Source: Salminus brasiliensis (Eukaryota; Chordata; Actinopteri; Characiformes; Bryconidae). From it: a stretch of 64,000 bases of DNA. This document shows, piece by piece, positions 1 to 25,146 of the stretch (the stretch's first letter is position 1; every line of letters starts with the position of its first letter). The stretch is from NCBI RefSeq assembly GCF_030463535.1, contig NC_132887.1:19280443-19344442 (forward strand), read 5' to 3'. Made by a program: the position numbers and the translations under genes. Below the pieces are notes generated by a model that did no database searches, was not told the DNA's origin, and was given only the letters and a program-made list of their open reading frames with translations.

Positions 1-1075
1 ACGAGGAGTCATCCCAAATTCCTTCCAGCACATCTTCACCCACATATCCAGATCTCAGAACCAGCAGTACCTGGTGAGGGTGTCCTACCTGGAGATATAC
101 CAGGACGAAATCCGAGACCTTCTCTGCAAGGACAACAGCAAAAGGCTGGAGCTGAAGGAGAACCCAGAGCAAGGCGTGTATGTCAAAGGCCTCTCATCAG
201 TGGTGACCAAGAACATCAAAGAAATCGAGCATGTGATGAATCTGGGCAATCAGTCCAGGTCTGTTGGCTTCACCAAAATGAACGAGCGCAGTTCACGCTC
301 TCACGCCGTCTTCGTCATAACCATCGAATGCAGCGAGATGGGCATTGATGGCGAGGAGCACATTCGCGTGGGCAAGCTGAACATGGTAGACCTGGCGGGC
401 AGCGAACGCCAGAGCAAGACGGGTGTCCAGGGCCTGAGGTTCAAGGAGGCGGCCAAGATCAACTTATCCCTCTGCGCTCTCGGAAATGTCATTTCTGCTC
501 TGGTGGACGGGAAGAACTCCCACATCCCATACAGGGACTCCAAACTCACACGCCTGCTGCAGGACTCTTTAGGAGGGAACTCTAAGACAGTCATGATAGC
601 TACAATAGGGCCCATGTCATGTCACTATGAGGAGACCCTCACTACCCTGAGGTTCGCGAACAGGGCGAAGAACATCAAGAACAAGCCAAAGATCAACGAG
701 GATCCCAAAGACGCCTTGCTCCGCGAGTTCCAGGAGGAGATCGCCCGTCTGAAGGCCCAGCTAGAGGAACGGGGGATGCTGGCCAAAGAAAGAAGGAGGC
801 GGAGGAATAGTGTGAGGATGAAGAGGAGCATGAGCAGTGGGGAGGTGGAGACACCTAGGAACCGTGAGGTGGATGTTGTTGAGATGGTGCAGGAAGAGAG
901 TGCTGAGGAGCACTGGTGGAAGCAGCAGGTGGGGCAGATGGCCAAGAGTGCTGCCAATGACAGCCCGGTGGTTAGGAGGAAATTGGGAGGCATGGAGGAG
1001 AGTGAGAAAGCAAAGACTATGGAGGAATTACTGAAGGAGCAGCAGACTATGGAAAGCATGATTGAGAAATATAAG
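1..1075 (+). CDS. kif3c: kif3c exon: motor domain, neck and start of stalk (5' incomplete)
   Basis: The frame opens at base 2 and runs 358 codons to AAG at 1073-1075, followed by donor GTCAGT. It holds the motor from [21 protein letters not shown] onward, then the neck and a basic, serine-rich segment ([15 protein letters not shown]). The ATG at 74 is internal. A long first coding exon is usual for KIF3B/KIF3C. Loop 11 reads [24 protein letters not shown], without the long glycine-rich insert of mammalian KIF3C. Confidence 0.93.
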
Positions 1076-4000
1076 GTCAGTGCTTGTGCACTTTTGAGAC
1101 CTTTTGTTTATCCAGATCCAGGTGCAGAATAAATTGGATTCTCTTTGCCATGTTTGCTTTTAGGCCTTGGAAAGTAAGCTTCTGACAGGAGGGAAGAACA
1201 TCATCGACCACACCAATGAGCAGCAGAGAATGCTGGAGCTGAAGAGGCAGGAGATCGCAGAGCAGGTAATAACTACAAGTGTGCACTAACCGCAGTTTAT
1301 CTGCTGATGGGGAAAAACCCTCCTAATGACTAGAGGCCGTCGTGTTTGTGTGTGATCACTCACAGGAGAGACAGGAGAGGGAGATGCAACAGCTGATGTT
1401 TGAGCAGGATGAAGAAACAGTGGAACTGAAAGAGACTTTCTCCACTCTGCAGCAGGAGGTTGACCTGAAGACCAAAAAGCTTAAGAAGGTGAAGCAGGTC
1501 TTTAATGTACAAACTGTAACTAAACTAAAATGATAATGATGTAAATAGAGTTTAATAGATGGGTTGTTACCAGGGGCGCTGCTAGGGATTTAAAGCCCCA
1601 ATAAAAATATTACAATAGGTCCCACAGCAAAAATTCGGTCAAAATCTAATCTCTAATTAATGCATTTTTTCGGGCCCCTGTAAGTCACAGGGCCATAGAA
1701 TCGCCCTATTTTTCCCCTATATGGCACCCCTGGTTGTTGGTATTGTAGAAAAAAAGTAAAACTTATATATATAACTTTATATATATATAAAACACTGAAT
1801 TTACATCATTTTTAACTCAAAGAACACTGTAAAAGTTTCACTCCCCAGTCCACACCGTCCATATCTACGGAAACTAAACTGCAAAAGTTTAAACACTCCT
1901 GTAAGGAGAACAAAAACAGTATAGTAAGTATAGAATATATAAACAAGATAAATGTGTATTGTTGATAATCTGGGTGGAAAGTCTAAGTACTTCTTACTTC
2001 TTATTTGCTAAATTGAACAAAAAATAAAAACATATACAATTTGGCATAACCTTTATTTTATCTATCATCCAAAATAATTAGATGCGTTTTCTTAAGCAGA
2101 TGTGTGCTCAGTTTCACTTAGCATCTCAACAATACATGTTATTTTACCCTAGACTGTAAGTATGCCTGTTCAGAGGTTTAGCCCGCCCCTAAAATCTGAA
2201 GCTGTATAGAACGCTTCTGCTCCCTAAACTGCTTTTTCAACAAGGCAAAACCTTGGTAAAAGTAAAGCATGAGCAAAATATAGGATATGAAATGGGTTCG
2301 CATCAATTCTCGGGACAAAGTATTTTAGGAGAGCAGGCAGACTATTCGCAGGTTCCTTCTGGTGAGAGATCTTTGCTATGCCTGAAAATTTGCAATGCCC
2401 TATTCACTCTATAGCTCGCTAGTTTGGAGTTCTGACCTTTTTTAGTGGTGTCCTAAAACATAGTGCCAAATTTTCAGTGCACTGTGACCCACAATCCCAC
2501 AATGCACTGTAATGCATAGTAATGCCCATAATCCAATGCGCTGTTTGGTTTAAAGATTCATACGCAGCTTCTTTGAGGAATGGCGACTCTGAAAGTCGTG
2601 CAGTGTAAACCTGTACTTATTTCCACACAGATTATCAACAGTATGTATAAGGTTTACTCTAGTATTTATTCTACGGCTGTGTATACACCTGTTCTGAGGT
2701 TTAGCCCCGCCCTTAAACTCTGAAGCTATATAGAATGATTCTTCAACAAAGCAGAATCTCTGCAGAAATAATGTACAATAAAAATATATAGAAAAATACA
2801 ATAGGTCTATGTCATTTTAGACGGTTCATCGTTTTTGAATGGTTTAAAAACAGTATCTCATCGTTTATGCCGGATTGTACAGTACAGTTGTAATACAATT
2901 ATTAAACATCATTTATTGTTTGTTACACAGCTGTACAGCAAACTGCAGTTGGTGAGAGCTGAGATAGGGGACATCAGTGACGAACATGTGACAACGAGAC
3001 AGGAACTGGAGCAGACACTGAATGAGCTGACAAGAGAGATGAAATTCAAGTATTTCTTTCCTCCAGCAGTTACCTTTTAATTACCTACACCACCCTTAAA
3101 TCACACACTAATGATCTGATGGGAATTCTTTATTGTAGGAATCTCATCATTGACAACTTCATTCCTCCTGAGGAGAAAAACAAGATCATACACCGACTGC
3201 ACTACGACAGCGAGGAGGACCAGTGGAAGGTCTTGCCGCTCCTCCCGTCCGAAAAGTGAGTGTAACAGTTGCATAACACGCTCTTGACACTTCCATCAAA
3301 CAAGCCACGAGTGATTAAAGACGTTCATATTACTCTCCAGCAACTCTCCTCGCGTCAGGCGAAGGCCGACCTCTGTGGCGGGACACAAGAGGCCGATCAG
3401 CCAACATGCACAGGTTGCTGTGGCAACAGGAGCTCCTTCCAGATACAGGGTCGGTACACAGTGGTGACTGTATTTTAACATCCTGACAGGCTGGCAGCCA
3501 GGCACTGTTTAATGCAAAGAGTTGTGGAGGCATTCATGAGGCAACTGGGTTTTGGTGCTACACAGGCAGAGAACGTCATGCTACTGGAGCTGGATATGGC
3601 GCCACCGGCCATGGTCCCCCTGGATTTAGAAGGAGCAGAGATGAGGACCCGGGACTTCCTCCGTGACTTTGGCCACCACAGGAGAAGGACAACAGCATCC
3701 CGTGTCATGCGGGCCAGATCATGGTGAGTACCTCCAGGTGCCAAAATAGGGTATGTGCCCAGTGGTTACCCTATGGACTTTTGTCTTCCGGTTGTTACTG
3801 TTACTGTGTTCAAGCTGGTATGATGCTTTAAATAGCTTCCAGCATCAGGTTCACTTTACTGTATGCTAACTGTACCACCATTGTAACAAGGCTGTAATAA
3901 TTCCTCAAATTAGCTTTACCTTAAAATTAGGCTCCAATAATGCAACTTAATTCCTTCATTTTTAGTTTTTTATTAAGTTAAAAGAATGGCTAGCAGATCT

Positions 4001-5517
4001 GCATTAATAATGTATGTGTGAACCAGAGCTAATGCACCAATCAATAAAACTTAAACTAGTGATAAACAACTGTTACAACTGTTAGCTAATGCTAATGCTA
4101 GCTACTGTACCTAATAGCCTGCTAGTACCTTAACTAGTACAGCTTGTGCTAGTTAAGCTCTTTCATGATGTTTTTTGCATGTCCAAATGTTTGTGGACAG
4201 TCCTTCTAATGAATGCATCCATTTACTTTAAGTTGCACTCATTGCTGACACAGATGTGCAAATGCACACACACAGCATGTCTAGTCCCTGTAGAGAAGTA
4301 CTGTGAATAGAATAGGACTCCCTCTTGGAGCAGATAAACATGAACCTATCGGCACCATGCTTAATGCCAGGCGTGGGCTAGAGGGGTATAAAGCCCCCAT
4401 TACTAAGCTGTGGAGCAGTAGAACGCTGTTCTCTGGAATGACAGTGCTCCATCCAATACTTTTGGGATGATCTGGGGAGTTGGGGACGAGATAGTAATCA
4501 TCCAACATCCTGACCTTAGACAGCATGGCATTGCTTTAAAGAAACATAACATCACGAGTGCTGTAGATATTATTTACAGTAATTATTGTAAGCTGATTTA
4601 TAGTAAGTCACTGTAAACATACAGAGTCATTTATACCAGCGCGCAAAACCAACGATAGGTAGCCTGTTCTTCTGGGAACAGTAGATATTGGGATATTTGC
4701 CTTTAATTCAGTAGTGAGAATAGTAGTGCGGTCAGGTTCTAAAGGTGGATGATTAGTTCTAGGGAGACAAAAAGCCCCTAAAGCTCATCCCAAAGGTAAT
4801 GGATGGAGATCTATCACTTCAAAGAAAAAACAGCTCAGCGCTAGGGGGGCTTTAACCCCTCGAGCCCTCATCTGGCTTTGGGTGCGGTGACTGGGATACG
4901 TGTGGCTGCTCCAGAGTATCCAATTCTATTGGCAATGCTTTTCTATGGAAATTACACAAAATGTGTGTACACTTAAACACCTGTGTTAACATGCAGCAAT
5001 AGGTGTATCCCACAGCAGCTAACATCAATGATTAGAAGGAATGTCTAGACACCTACTTAGCTTATTCTCTAACAGCAAGATACTTCTTGCTTTCATCACA
5101 CATAACCTCTCTTGATATCATATTACCTTTCTCCCAAGGTACCAAGGACCAAGTCTACCCACTTCTCCATCAACCAGTTCTGTGGTCTCAGAGTCTCAGT
5201 GCTCACCCACTCCATCCATGGGGACATGTGCTGCCATGCTCCAGCCATGAAGTATTTTAAACGTGGTGGTTTTGCCATGCTATAAATACAAAGCTTTATT
5301 GAAAAGACTTGTTAGCTCTGTTCTGAGGTATTTATTTATTTATTTATTATTATTTCTGTGAGCTTTTTTGCAAGATCTTTTGTTTTCTTACTTATGCACT
5401 GATTTTGTGTCGAAGCACAGTTTGGATCGACGACATAAAGCACAGTTTTATCCTGTTTACCTGAAGCTTTGATCTGAATGTGTCATGTGTACTCCTGTAC
5501 TGTTATTCATGAATAAA
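1..5517 (+). CDS. kif3c: kif3c, kinesin-2 heavy chain KIF3C (5'-truncated by window edge)
   Basis: Plus-end microtubule motor of the kinesin-2 family, expected to pair with KIF3A in cytoplasmic and axonal transport. I read coding exons 1-1075 (partial), 1164-1265, 1366-1488, 2931-3049, 3139-3255, 3341-3449, 3566-3723 and 5139-5250. They join to 1914 nt, exactly 638 codons including TGA at 5248. Visible parts in order: the second half of the motor domain (switch I SSRSHAVF, switch [11 protein letters not shown], then [13 protein letters not shown]), the neck ([20 protein letters not shown]), the coiled-coil stalk ([20 protein letters not shown]) and the tail. The paralogue is chosen on the tail: [35 protein letters not shown] and RARSW resemble mammalian KIF3C more than KIF3B, and asxl2 and dtnb follow on the same strand. 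The ATP-binding P-loop and start codon lie left of the window. Mammalian KIF3C is about 790 residues, so roughly the first 150 are missing. Confidence 0.93.
1164..1265 (+). CDS. kif3c: kif3c exon: coiled-coil stalk
   Basis: Acceptor TTTTAG at 1158-1163, donor GTAATA at 1266, phase 0 at both ends, 34 codons. It encodes [20 protein letters not shown] and then [14 protein letters not shown], a highly conserved kinesin-2 stalk segment. Confidence 0.93.
1366..1488 (+). CDS. kif3c: kif3c exon: coiled-coil stalk
   Basis: Acceptor TCACAG ends at 1365 and the donor is GTGAAG at 1489. The 41 codons start [20 protein letters not shown] and end KTKKLKK, in frame with both neighbours. Confidence 0.92.
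1489..2930 (+). other. kif3c intron, 1.4 kb
   Basis: No exon seen. It contains a short TIR element at 1569-1734 and two diverged copies of a stretch of about 75 bp (around 2166-2255 and 2690-2765, both with GAGGTTTAGCCC). The rest is AT-rich without recognisable structure. Confidence 0.75.
1569..1734. mobile_element. Short nonautonomous TIR element (hAT-like candidate)
   Basis: Inverted ends ACCAGGGGCG at 1569-1578 and CACCCCTGGT at 1725-1734 bound 166 bp with no reading frame. The flanks read GGTTGTTA on the left and GGTTGTTG on the right, a possible 8-bp target duplication that overlaps the terminal bases. An 8-bp duplication would suggest hAT, but the boundaries are ambiguous. Confidence 0.55.
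2931..3049 (+). CDS. kif3c: kif3c exon: distal stalk
   Basis: Acceptor ACACAG ends at 2930. The exon encodes [19 protein letters not shown] through NELTREMKF and ends with AA of a split Lys codon before donor GTATTT. Confidence 0.9.
3139..3255 (+). CDS. kif3c: kif3c exon: end of stalk, tail junction
   Basis: Acceptor TTGTAG ends at 3138 and donor GTGAGT is at 3256. It encodes [20 protein letters not shown] and then a DSEEDQWK motif, one of the most conserved kinesin-2 tail segments. Confidence 0.93.
3341..3449 (+). CDS. kif3c: kif3c exon: basic tail
   Basis: Acceptor CTCCAG ends at 3340 and the donor GT is at 3450. It encodes [20 protein letters not shown] and then [15 protein letters not shown]. 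The pattern RRPTS-x2-GHKRPISQ is diagnostic for the KIF3B/KIF3C tail. Confidence 0.9.
3566..3723 (+). CDS. kif3c: kif3c exon: C-terminal tail
   Basis: Acceptor TACACAG ends at 3565 and donor GTGAGT is at 3724. It encodes [20 protein letters not shown] to VMRARS and ends with TG of a split Trp codon. The APPA and RARSW motifs favour KIF3C over KIF3B. Confidence 0.9.
3724..5138 (+). other. kif3c last intron, 1.4 kb
   Basis: No exon seen. It carries one minus-strand family-A repeat (4178-4530) and an AT-rich stretch with short TAGC-type direct repeats near 4085-4155. Confidence 0.7.
4178..4530 (-). mobile_element. Family-A nonautonomous TIR element, copy 1 (partial)
   Basis: Reads on the minus strand. 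It shares with the other copies the outer GTCCAAATGTTTGTGGACA block, the TCTAGTCCCTGTAGAGAAGTA block and the GGAGCAG..TGCTCCATCCAATACTTTTGGG block. The end near 4530 is truncated. No transposase frame. Confidence 0.75.
5139..5250 (+). CDS. kif3c: kif3c terminal coding exon
   Basis: Acceptor CCCAAG ends at 5138. The G at 5139 completes the split Trp codon, followed by [20 protein letters not shown] and a Cys/Pro/Ser-rich end that stops at TGA 5248-5250. The serine/proline-rich end matches the style of the mammalian KIF3C C-terminus. Confidence 0.87.
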
Positions 5518-5530
5518 ATCCATGGGAAGG
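5251..5530 (+). terminator. kif3c: kif3c 3'UTR and poly(A) signal
   Basis: About 270 bases follow the stop, with an AATAAA hexamer at 5512-5517 and a cleavage site expected within about 25 bases. It includes a TATT repeat near 5329-5352. No other poly(A) signal this well placed was seen before the asxl2 promoter. Confidence 0.75.
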
Positions 5531-6046
5531 ATAAATGGTGATACTGCACGACCCCCCCAAAAAAGGAAAAAAAATCACTGATCTGCAGTCTGATTGATTT
5601 GGAAAGGCATGCCGGCTAATAATACAATGATACAATCACTGATGATTGGATTTTCAGCTCACTCCTGCCAGGATGGATGGCGAAGGCCAAGTTCTTATCC
5701 CTCCATCATTACTGACCTCTAGTGGATACAGCAGATTATTGTTATTGCAGAGTGAACTCAGTGACACCATTAGGAATATAACCCTCAGCAATCTGATAGC
5801 CCTCTTTTGTCATGTTTCGGTTTAAGCTGTCAGCTCCTGATTTACACACTTATACACACTGGTCGAACATGTAAAGGCAGGGTTGAGCCTCGGAGAAAGC
5901 TTGTCGCTGGGCACCGCGCTTCTTAATAGAGGCACTAACTGGTCTACAGCACTGTGAGAGAAATCCGCCAAGAGAGCTGAGGGACATTCAGGGTTGTGGA
6001 ATCACGGCTTCTATTAAAACGTCCAGCTTTTACGGTAAACTACAGG

Positions 6047-6103
<57 letters not shown>

Positions 6104-6130
6104 AACACAGACACCTCTAGGTGCTTTCCC
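5531..6130. other. kif3c-asxl2 intergenic spacer with (GA)n
   Basis: Only about 600 bases separate the kif3c poly(A) signal from the asxl2 promoter. Apart from a pure (GA)n tract at 6049-6101, no gene-like feature is seen. Confidence 0.7.
6049..6101. repeat. (GA)n microsatellite upstream of asxl2
   Basis: Uninterrupted dinucleotide tract of about 53 bases, about 70 bases upstream of the E-box/CRE cluster of the asxl2 promoter. GA tracts at promoters can bind GAGA-type factors; no function is shown here. Confidence 0.9.
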
Positions 6131-6149
6131 CGCTCTGTCACGGTACAGT

Positions 6150-21105
<14,956 letters not shown>

Positions 21106-22360
21106 AAATGAACAAACCTTGTCTTTTTTCTTTTGTTGGTCACTTAACGAGTCATTCTTAATTGGAGAGATGCTAACTGAGCTAAATGCTAAATGAGGCC
21201 TGGCCTAACTGGGCTTTTGCACTGGTTCCAAGTTAACTGGCCTGTCCCAAAGATTTGTGTACTGCTGTGTGCGTTCCTGTGCTTTCCAGTAAGTATTCAA
21301 AGATGTCCCATTTCTCAAACGAGCAAAATTACAGTGTGCAGGACCACACTAAATGCACCCTTGCCTGAACACCACATAAACTAAGTATATGCTTGTCTGT
21401 GACCTTTTAGCACGCAGTTTCACAAACGCTGAGGAAGAACACTAACTTTGCGAGACCGTTGCCAAATGTGTCACGTTAATTAACACTTAGGCTAAACCAT
21501 AATGTAGACTTTGGGACCAGCCCTTGGTGTAGTAGTTCTAGTAGTAGCTTTAGTAGTAGTATGAAGTGAAAGTGGTCTTCGCTGTAGAAATGGAAACAAA
21601 GGCAGTTGGAACAATTTTTAACTTCTTTCTGGGTCTGAATTCTCCGTCTCTAGAGCAAGGAAACAAATGTGTAAGACTTCAGAACCAGGTTTGAGTTAAC
21701 CTGCTAACCTAACGCTTACATGGGTGGGTAATATGTTATTGTTACTGTGAAATAATTGATCGATTAGTATATTTTGCACCTTGTTTTTTCACACTTTATT
21801 TTGCACAAATTGATTTTTGTTATGTACTTCAGCATTTTAAAGGAATAGTTAGATCTAAAAATCTAATTAGGATGATTTCTCAATTACCAAGACATGTTTG
21901 ATATCTAAAAAGTGTGAATTTTGAACATTACGAACAAACAAAAATGAGTTTATCAGTCACTAAATGTGTTTAGCCAGGTAGTATTGTAGCTGCAGTTGAT
22001 ATATTTGTCTGAAGGAGGTTGAACCTTACTCAACTCTCAAAGTGATAGATCTATTGACTCAAGTCGTTATGTAAATGCTGTCACTTGAACAGTTCAGTGG
22101 ATTATACGCATTTACAGCGTTGCTAATTCTGCGTCTGCTTCATCCCCTTTGTAATAATTCTCTTCTCTCGTCATGAACTTTTTTGACAGCCCAGCATATT
22201 ATAGTGCCCAAAGCAGATGCAGGGCGCTTACCGGCTTCCACCATGTTTTTCTAGACAAACAGATGGAGATGGGGTGGAGTAATGGGCGTAGAGGAGTGCC
22301 TCTTCAGGTGACTGGAAGGAGATCAGTGTAATCACTGGGTCCAATCTGGGGAGTAATAAC

Positions 22361-22420
22361 TAAAGCCCCCCAGCATTGAGCTGTGGAGCAGTGGAACTGT
22401 GGCTTCATCCAATACTTTTG
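22361..22420 (-). mobile_element. Family-A fragment, copy 4
   Basis: Only the core remains: TAAAGCCCCCCAGCATTGAG to ATCCAATACTTTTG, matching the minus-strand copies. Confidence 0.65.
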
Positions 22421-22554
22421 TAATTTTATTTTGTGCTGCGCTTAAGATTTATGCTAAAAGATCGAACTTTCTGAGATGTTAGCGCCCCCTGTCGGGTCGG
22501 CATGATGATGCGTTTTAGGGTAGTCTCTGCATTTCCTATTGGGAGTAGGCCGTT

Positions 22555-22990
22555 CACTTTCAGTCGGTTTAGTGAGTATGAGGGTGTTTTCAAACCTGCA
22601 CTTTTTAGCCTGGACTTCATCTTCACTCTTAGTGCGATTCGTTTGGGCAGGTGTGAACACAGTAACTGCACTCGGACACGGATCCAAAACATCCCGGACC
22701 AAGACCCTCAAGAAGATGTGGTCTCAGTCCAGCTCCACACAAACTCCGAAGCTTAGTTAGTTTGTGGTGAGAAAAGGCCTTTCTAATTTTGAGCTAAACA
22801 GTCTAAAATCTGCTGCTGCTCCATGTCAGATTGCACCCCAGACAGGACTCTTGGTTTGTCGTGATGCACTTTGGTGCACTTCATTTTTTTGAGTGAAAAC
22901 AAACCGAATTAAGGGGGAAACGCTTCCGGTGTAAGAAACAACCTGAGCTTCAGAGGAGCCTCTAGTGGTAGCGGCGACATAATGACCCCG
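22555..22990. repeat. Dispersed repeat, GTGTTTTCA(A/C)ACCTG family
   Basis: Begins with a GGGTGTTTTCAAACCTG block and includes CGGACCAAGACC and GTGATGCACTTTGGTG. A related but different copy spans 43010-43740 (AAGGGTGTTTTCACACCTGT, GACCAGACCGAGACCACC). Likely remains of a DNA transposon; class not identified. Confidence 0.5.
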
Positions 22991-23259
22991 TTTACACCTG
23001 CTCACTTCATGCGTCTTGAGTATCCGGAGTATATCTGAAAAAAGGGCCAAGCCTCATTAAACTGCAAGTGTAAACACACCTGAGACTCATTTAAACCAGA
23101 TACAAATTCGATCACTCAAACCACATCATCTGAGCCAGGTGTTATATCAGTGTAAACACCTCCATCTCTCCAAGACCCATTCAACCATCAAACCCCTCCC
23201 AAAAATCGTATGAGAGTACTAGGAACAACTTAAATATTTGATCATTTGAAGCGGTCATG

Positions 23260-23380
23260 ATATGGCGTGCTTCGTTTTATGACGTATTGTTGTTATTATT
23301 GTATAATTGTAATAATAATAATAATAATAATAATAACAATAATATAAAAAATAATAATAATAAAACGAAGCACGCCATAT
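23260..23380. repeat. Perfect 21-nt inverted repeat around (AAT)n
   Basis: Bases 23260-23280 (starting ATATGGCGTGCTTCG) are exactly reverse-complementary to 23360-23380 (ending CACGCCATAT). The 79-base spacer is an AT-rich tract with (AAT)n. The arms could form a cruciform or RNA hairpin. A partial third copy of the ATAATATGGCG motif occurs near 23605. Confidence 0.85.
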
Positions 23381-23394
23381 TATATGGTTCAACA

Positions 23395-23845
23395 TGTAGC
23401 GGACGTGACGTTTACACTGCAACTTTTCGATTCAACCGTTTTTAATCGACTCAATGAAAAGAATCGGTTCAAAAGAACGACTCTTTTGTTTTTTGTTTTT
23501 CTAAATTCACTTCGCTACATTTTTTGTGAATATCGTGCCGTCAATTTGCCCTCCTTTAGTGGCAGAAATAACACAAATACATCAGCGTAATTTGAAGAGT
23601 TCATAATATGGCGCGTCTTTCACATTTATATTATTTAACGTTTAGCGGACGTGACGTTTACGCAGCAAAAACGCCTCGGAAAAATTCGATTCAACCGTTT
23701 TTTAATCGACTCGAATCGAATTCAAAGAATCGGTTCAAAGAATCATTTTTAATTCACTTTTTTCCTATTTTTTGCGAATATCGTGCCGTGAATTGTTCCC
23801 CCTTTAGTGACAGAAATAACACAAATAGACAAACCGTACCAGCGA
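23395..23845. repeat. Diverged tandem duplication, two ~200-bp units
   Basis: Unit 1 (about 23395-23590) and unit 2 (about 23640-23845) share in order TAGCGGACGTGACGTTTAC, ATTCAACCGTTTTTAATCGACTC, shown here by its start, AATCGGTTCAAA, GAATATCGTGCCGT and CAGAAATAACACAAATA. The duplication lies immediately upstream of the dtnb CpG-rich region. Confidence 0.85.
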
Positions 23846-23899
23846 ACAGCAGTGTGCAGATGCAGTTGGTTGGTATCAGTGTGTGAACGTGTTCACACT

Positions 23900-25060
23900 G
23901 TGTGCTCTTTAGCACTGTGTTCGTCTAAATCTCGGTAGGAGTTCGTGTGGCCGCGGCTGTGGTCGTGCGTGCGCGCGCCCGCCGCCGGTCCTCTGCTGTC
24001 CTCTGGTGTTCAGTGGAGCTCACAGGAGCGCTGCTGCACTCACACAGTGGGCGACTTCTGACTACTGCGGCTCCTGTAAGACCGAATCAAACGGAACGGT
24101 AACCTCGAGAGGAGCGCGATGATGGGGGAAGGCAAGGCCGTCGAAATGCTGGAGAAACGGCGGATTATGGTCGACCAGCTTTAAAACACAGGACCGGGAG
24201 AGACGGAGAGGAGGTTGTGACATGCCAGGAGTGCTTCCTTCTCCTGGACCCGAGACGATTTAGCCCTCTCTCATCATCAGGCGCTGATGATGGTAGCGCA
24301 ACCTGCGTGATTTCCCGCTGGTAAGACCGTTTGCAGATGATTGTTTTACACACGCTCGTATCGGCGGCGGCGGCGGCGGCGGACCGCAGGACGGGGACGG
24401 GGAGAGGGGGGGGGTATCGGCTGAATGGAGGTTCCGGTCTCTCCCGCATCCACATTAGGAGGATTCGCTTATTAATGCTTATTATTTATCTCGGAACCCT
24501 CTCATCCCTGTGTGTGTTTGCAGTCGGTGAGGCGAGCGGGCAGAGGGGGGTTTAATGTGCAACATGGCCGCAAGTGACGTGTGTACTCGCTGGGTTTGTG
24601 TTGGGTCGTGCGGGGCTGCGTTTTATTTATTTGATTTATTTATTTATTAATTTTTTTTTTTTTTCGGGCATGTGGAGGGTCCTGTCCGCTGCTGTTCGAC
24701 GCTAGTGGTGCCGTTACACCGCGGAGAGGTGCGGCTCTCTCTCTCTCTCTCTCCTCCTCTCTCTCTCTGCCTCTGGTGCGCGTCCCTCCTGCAGGCCCGC
24801 TGACCGCAGGCTCCGGGCACAGATTAGCGCTGCGCGCTCAGGGCGCAGGCAGTGATTAGGAGCCCCAGCAGCGGTCATGGTGTAATGATCTCGGGCTGTG
24901 ATACACAGCTCAGCTCAGCGGACGAGCAGCGCATGACATAATGCTGGGAGACAGTTTTCCATTCGCTGGGAAGAGGAGGAGCGGAGTGGCGCTGCGCTCA
25001 CGACCACAGCCGTAGTAAAACGCACTGAAGAGAAGGGCGCTAATGAGGATTACAGCACAG
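23900..25060 (+). promoter_or_regulatory. dtnb: dtnb CpG-rich promoter region with candidate noncoding exon
   Basis: CpG density rises abruptly (GCGTGCGCGCGCCCGCCGCC near 23965), with GGC repeats (24362-24382), a G-quadruplex-type run (24393-24414) and a (CT)n tract (24736-24770). A strong donor CTG|GTAAGA at 24320/24321 could end a noncoding first exon that starts near 23950-24000. The transcription start is not proven. Confidence 0.6.
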
Positions 25061-25102
25061 ACACGGAGTTAGTGACCATTAAAAACACAACGGTGGTCCT
25101 GC

Positions 25103-25146
<44 letters not shown>

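Larger units (their letters stand above)
21106..23880. other. asxl2-dtnb intergenic region, 2.8 kb
   Basis: No gene seen. It holds a family-A fragment (22361-22420), a dispersed GTGTTTTCAAACCTG repeat (22555-22990), a 21-nt inverted repeat around an AAT microsatellite (23260-23380) and a diverged tandem duplication (23395-23845) that abuts the dtnb promoter. Confidence 0.7.

Noticed and set aside
301..1059. Antisense open frames opposite the kif3c motor exon
   Set aside because: Shadow frames of a conserved coding exon; codons on the + strand match kinesin-2 throughout.
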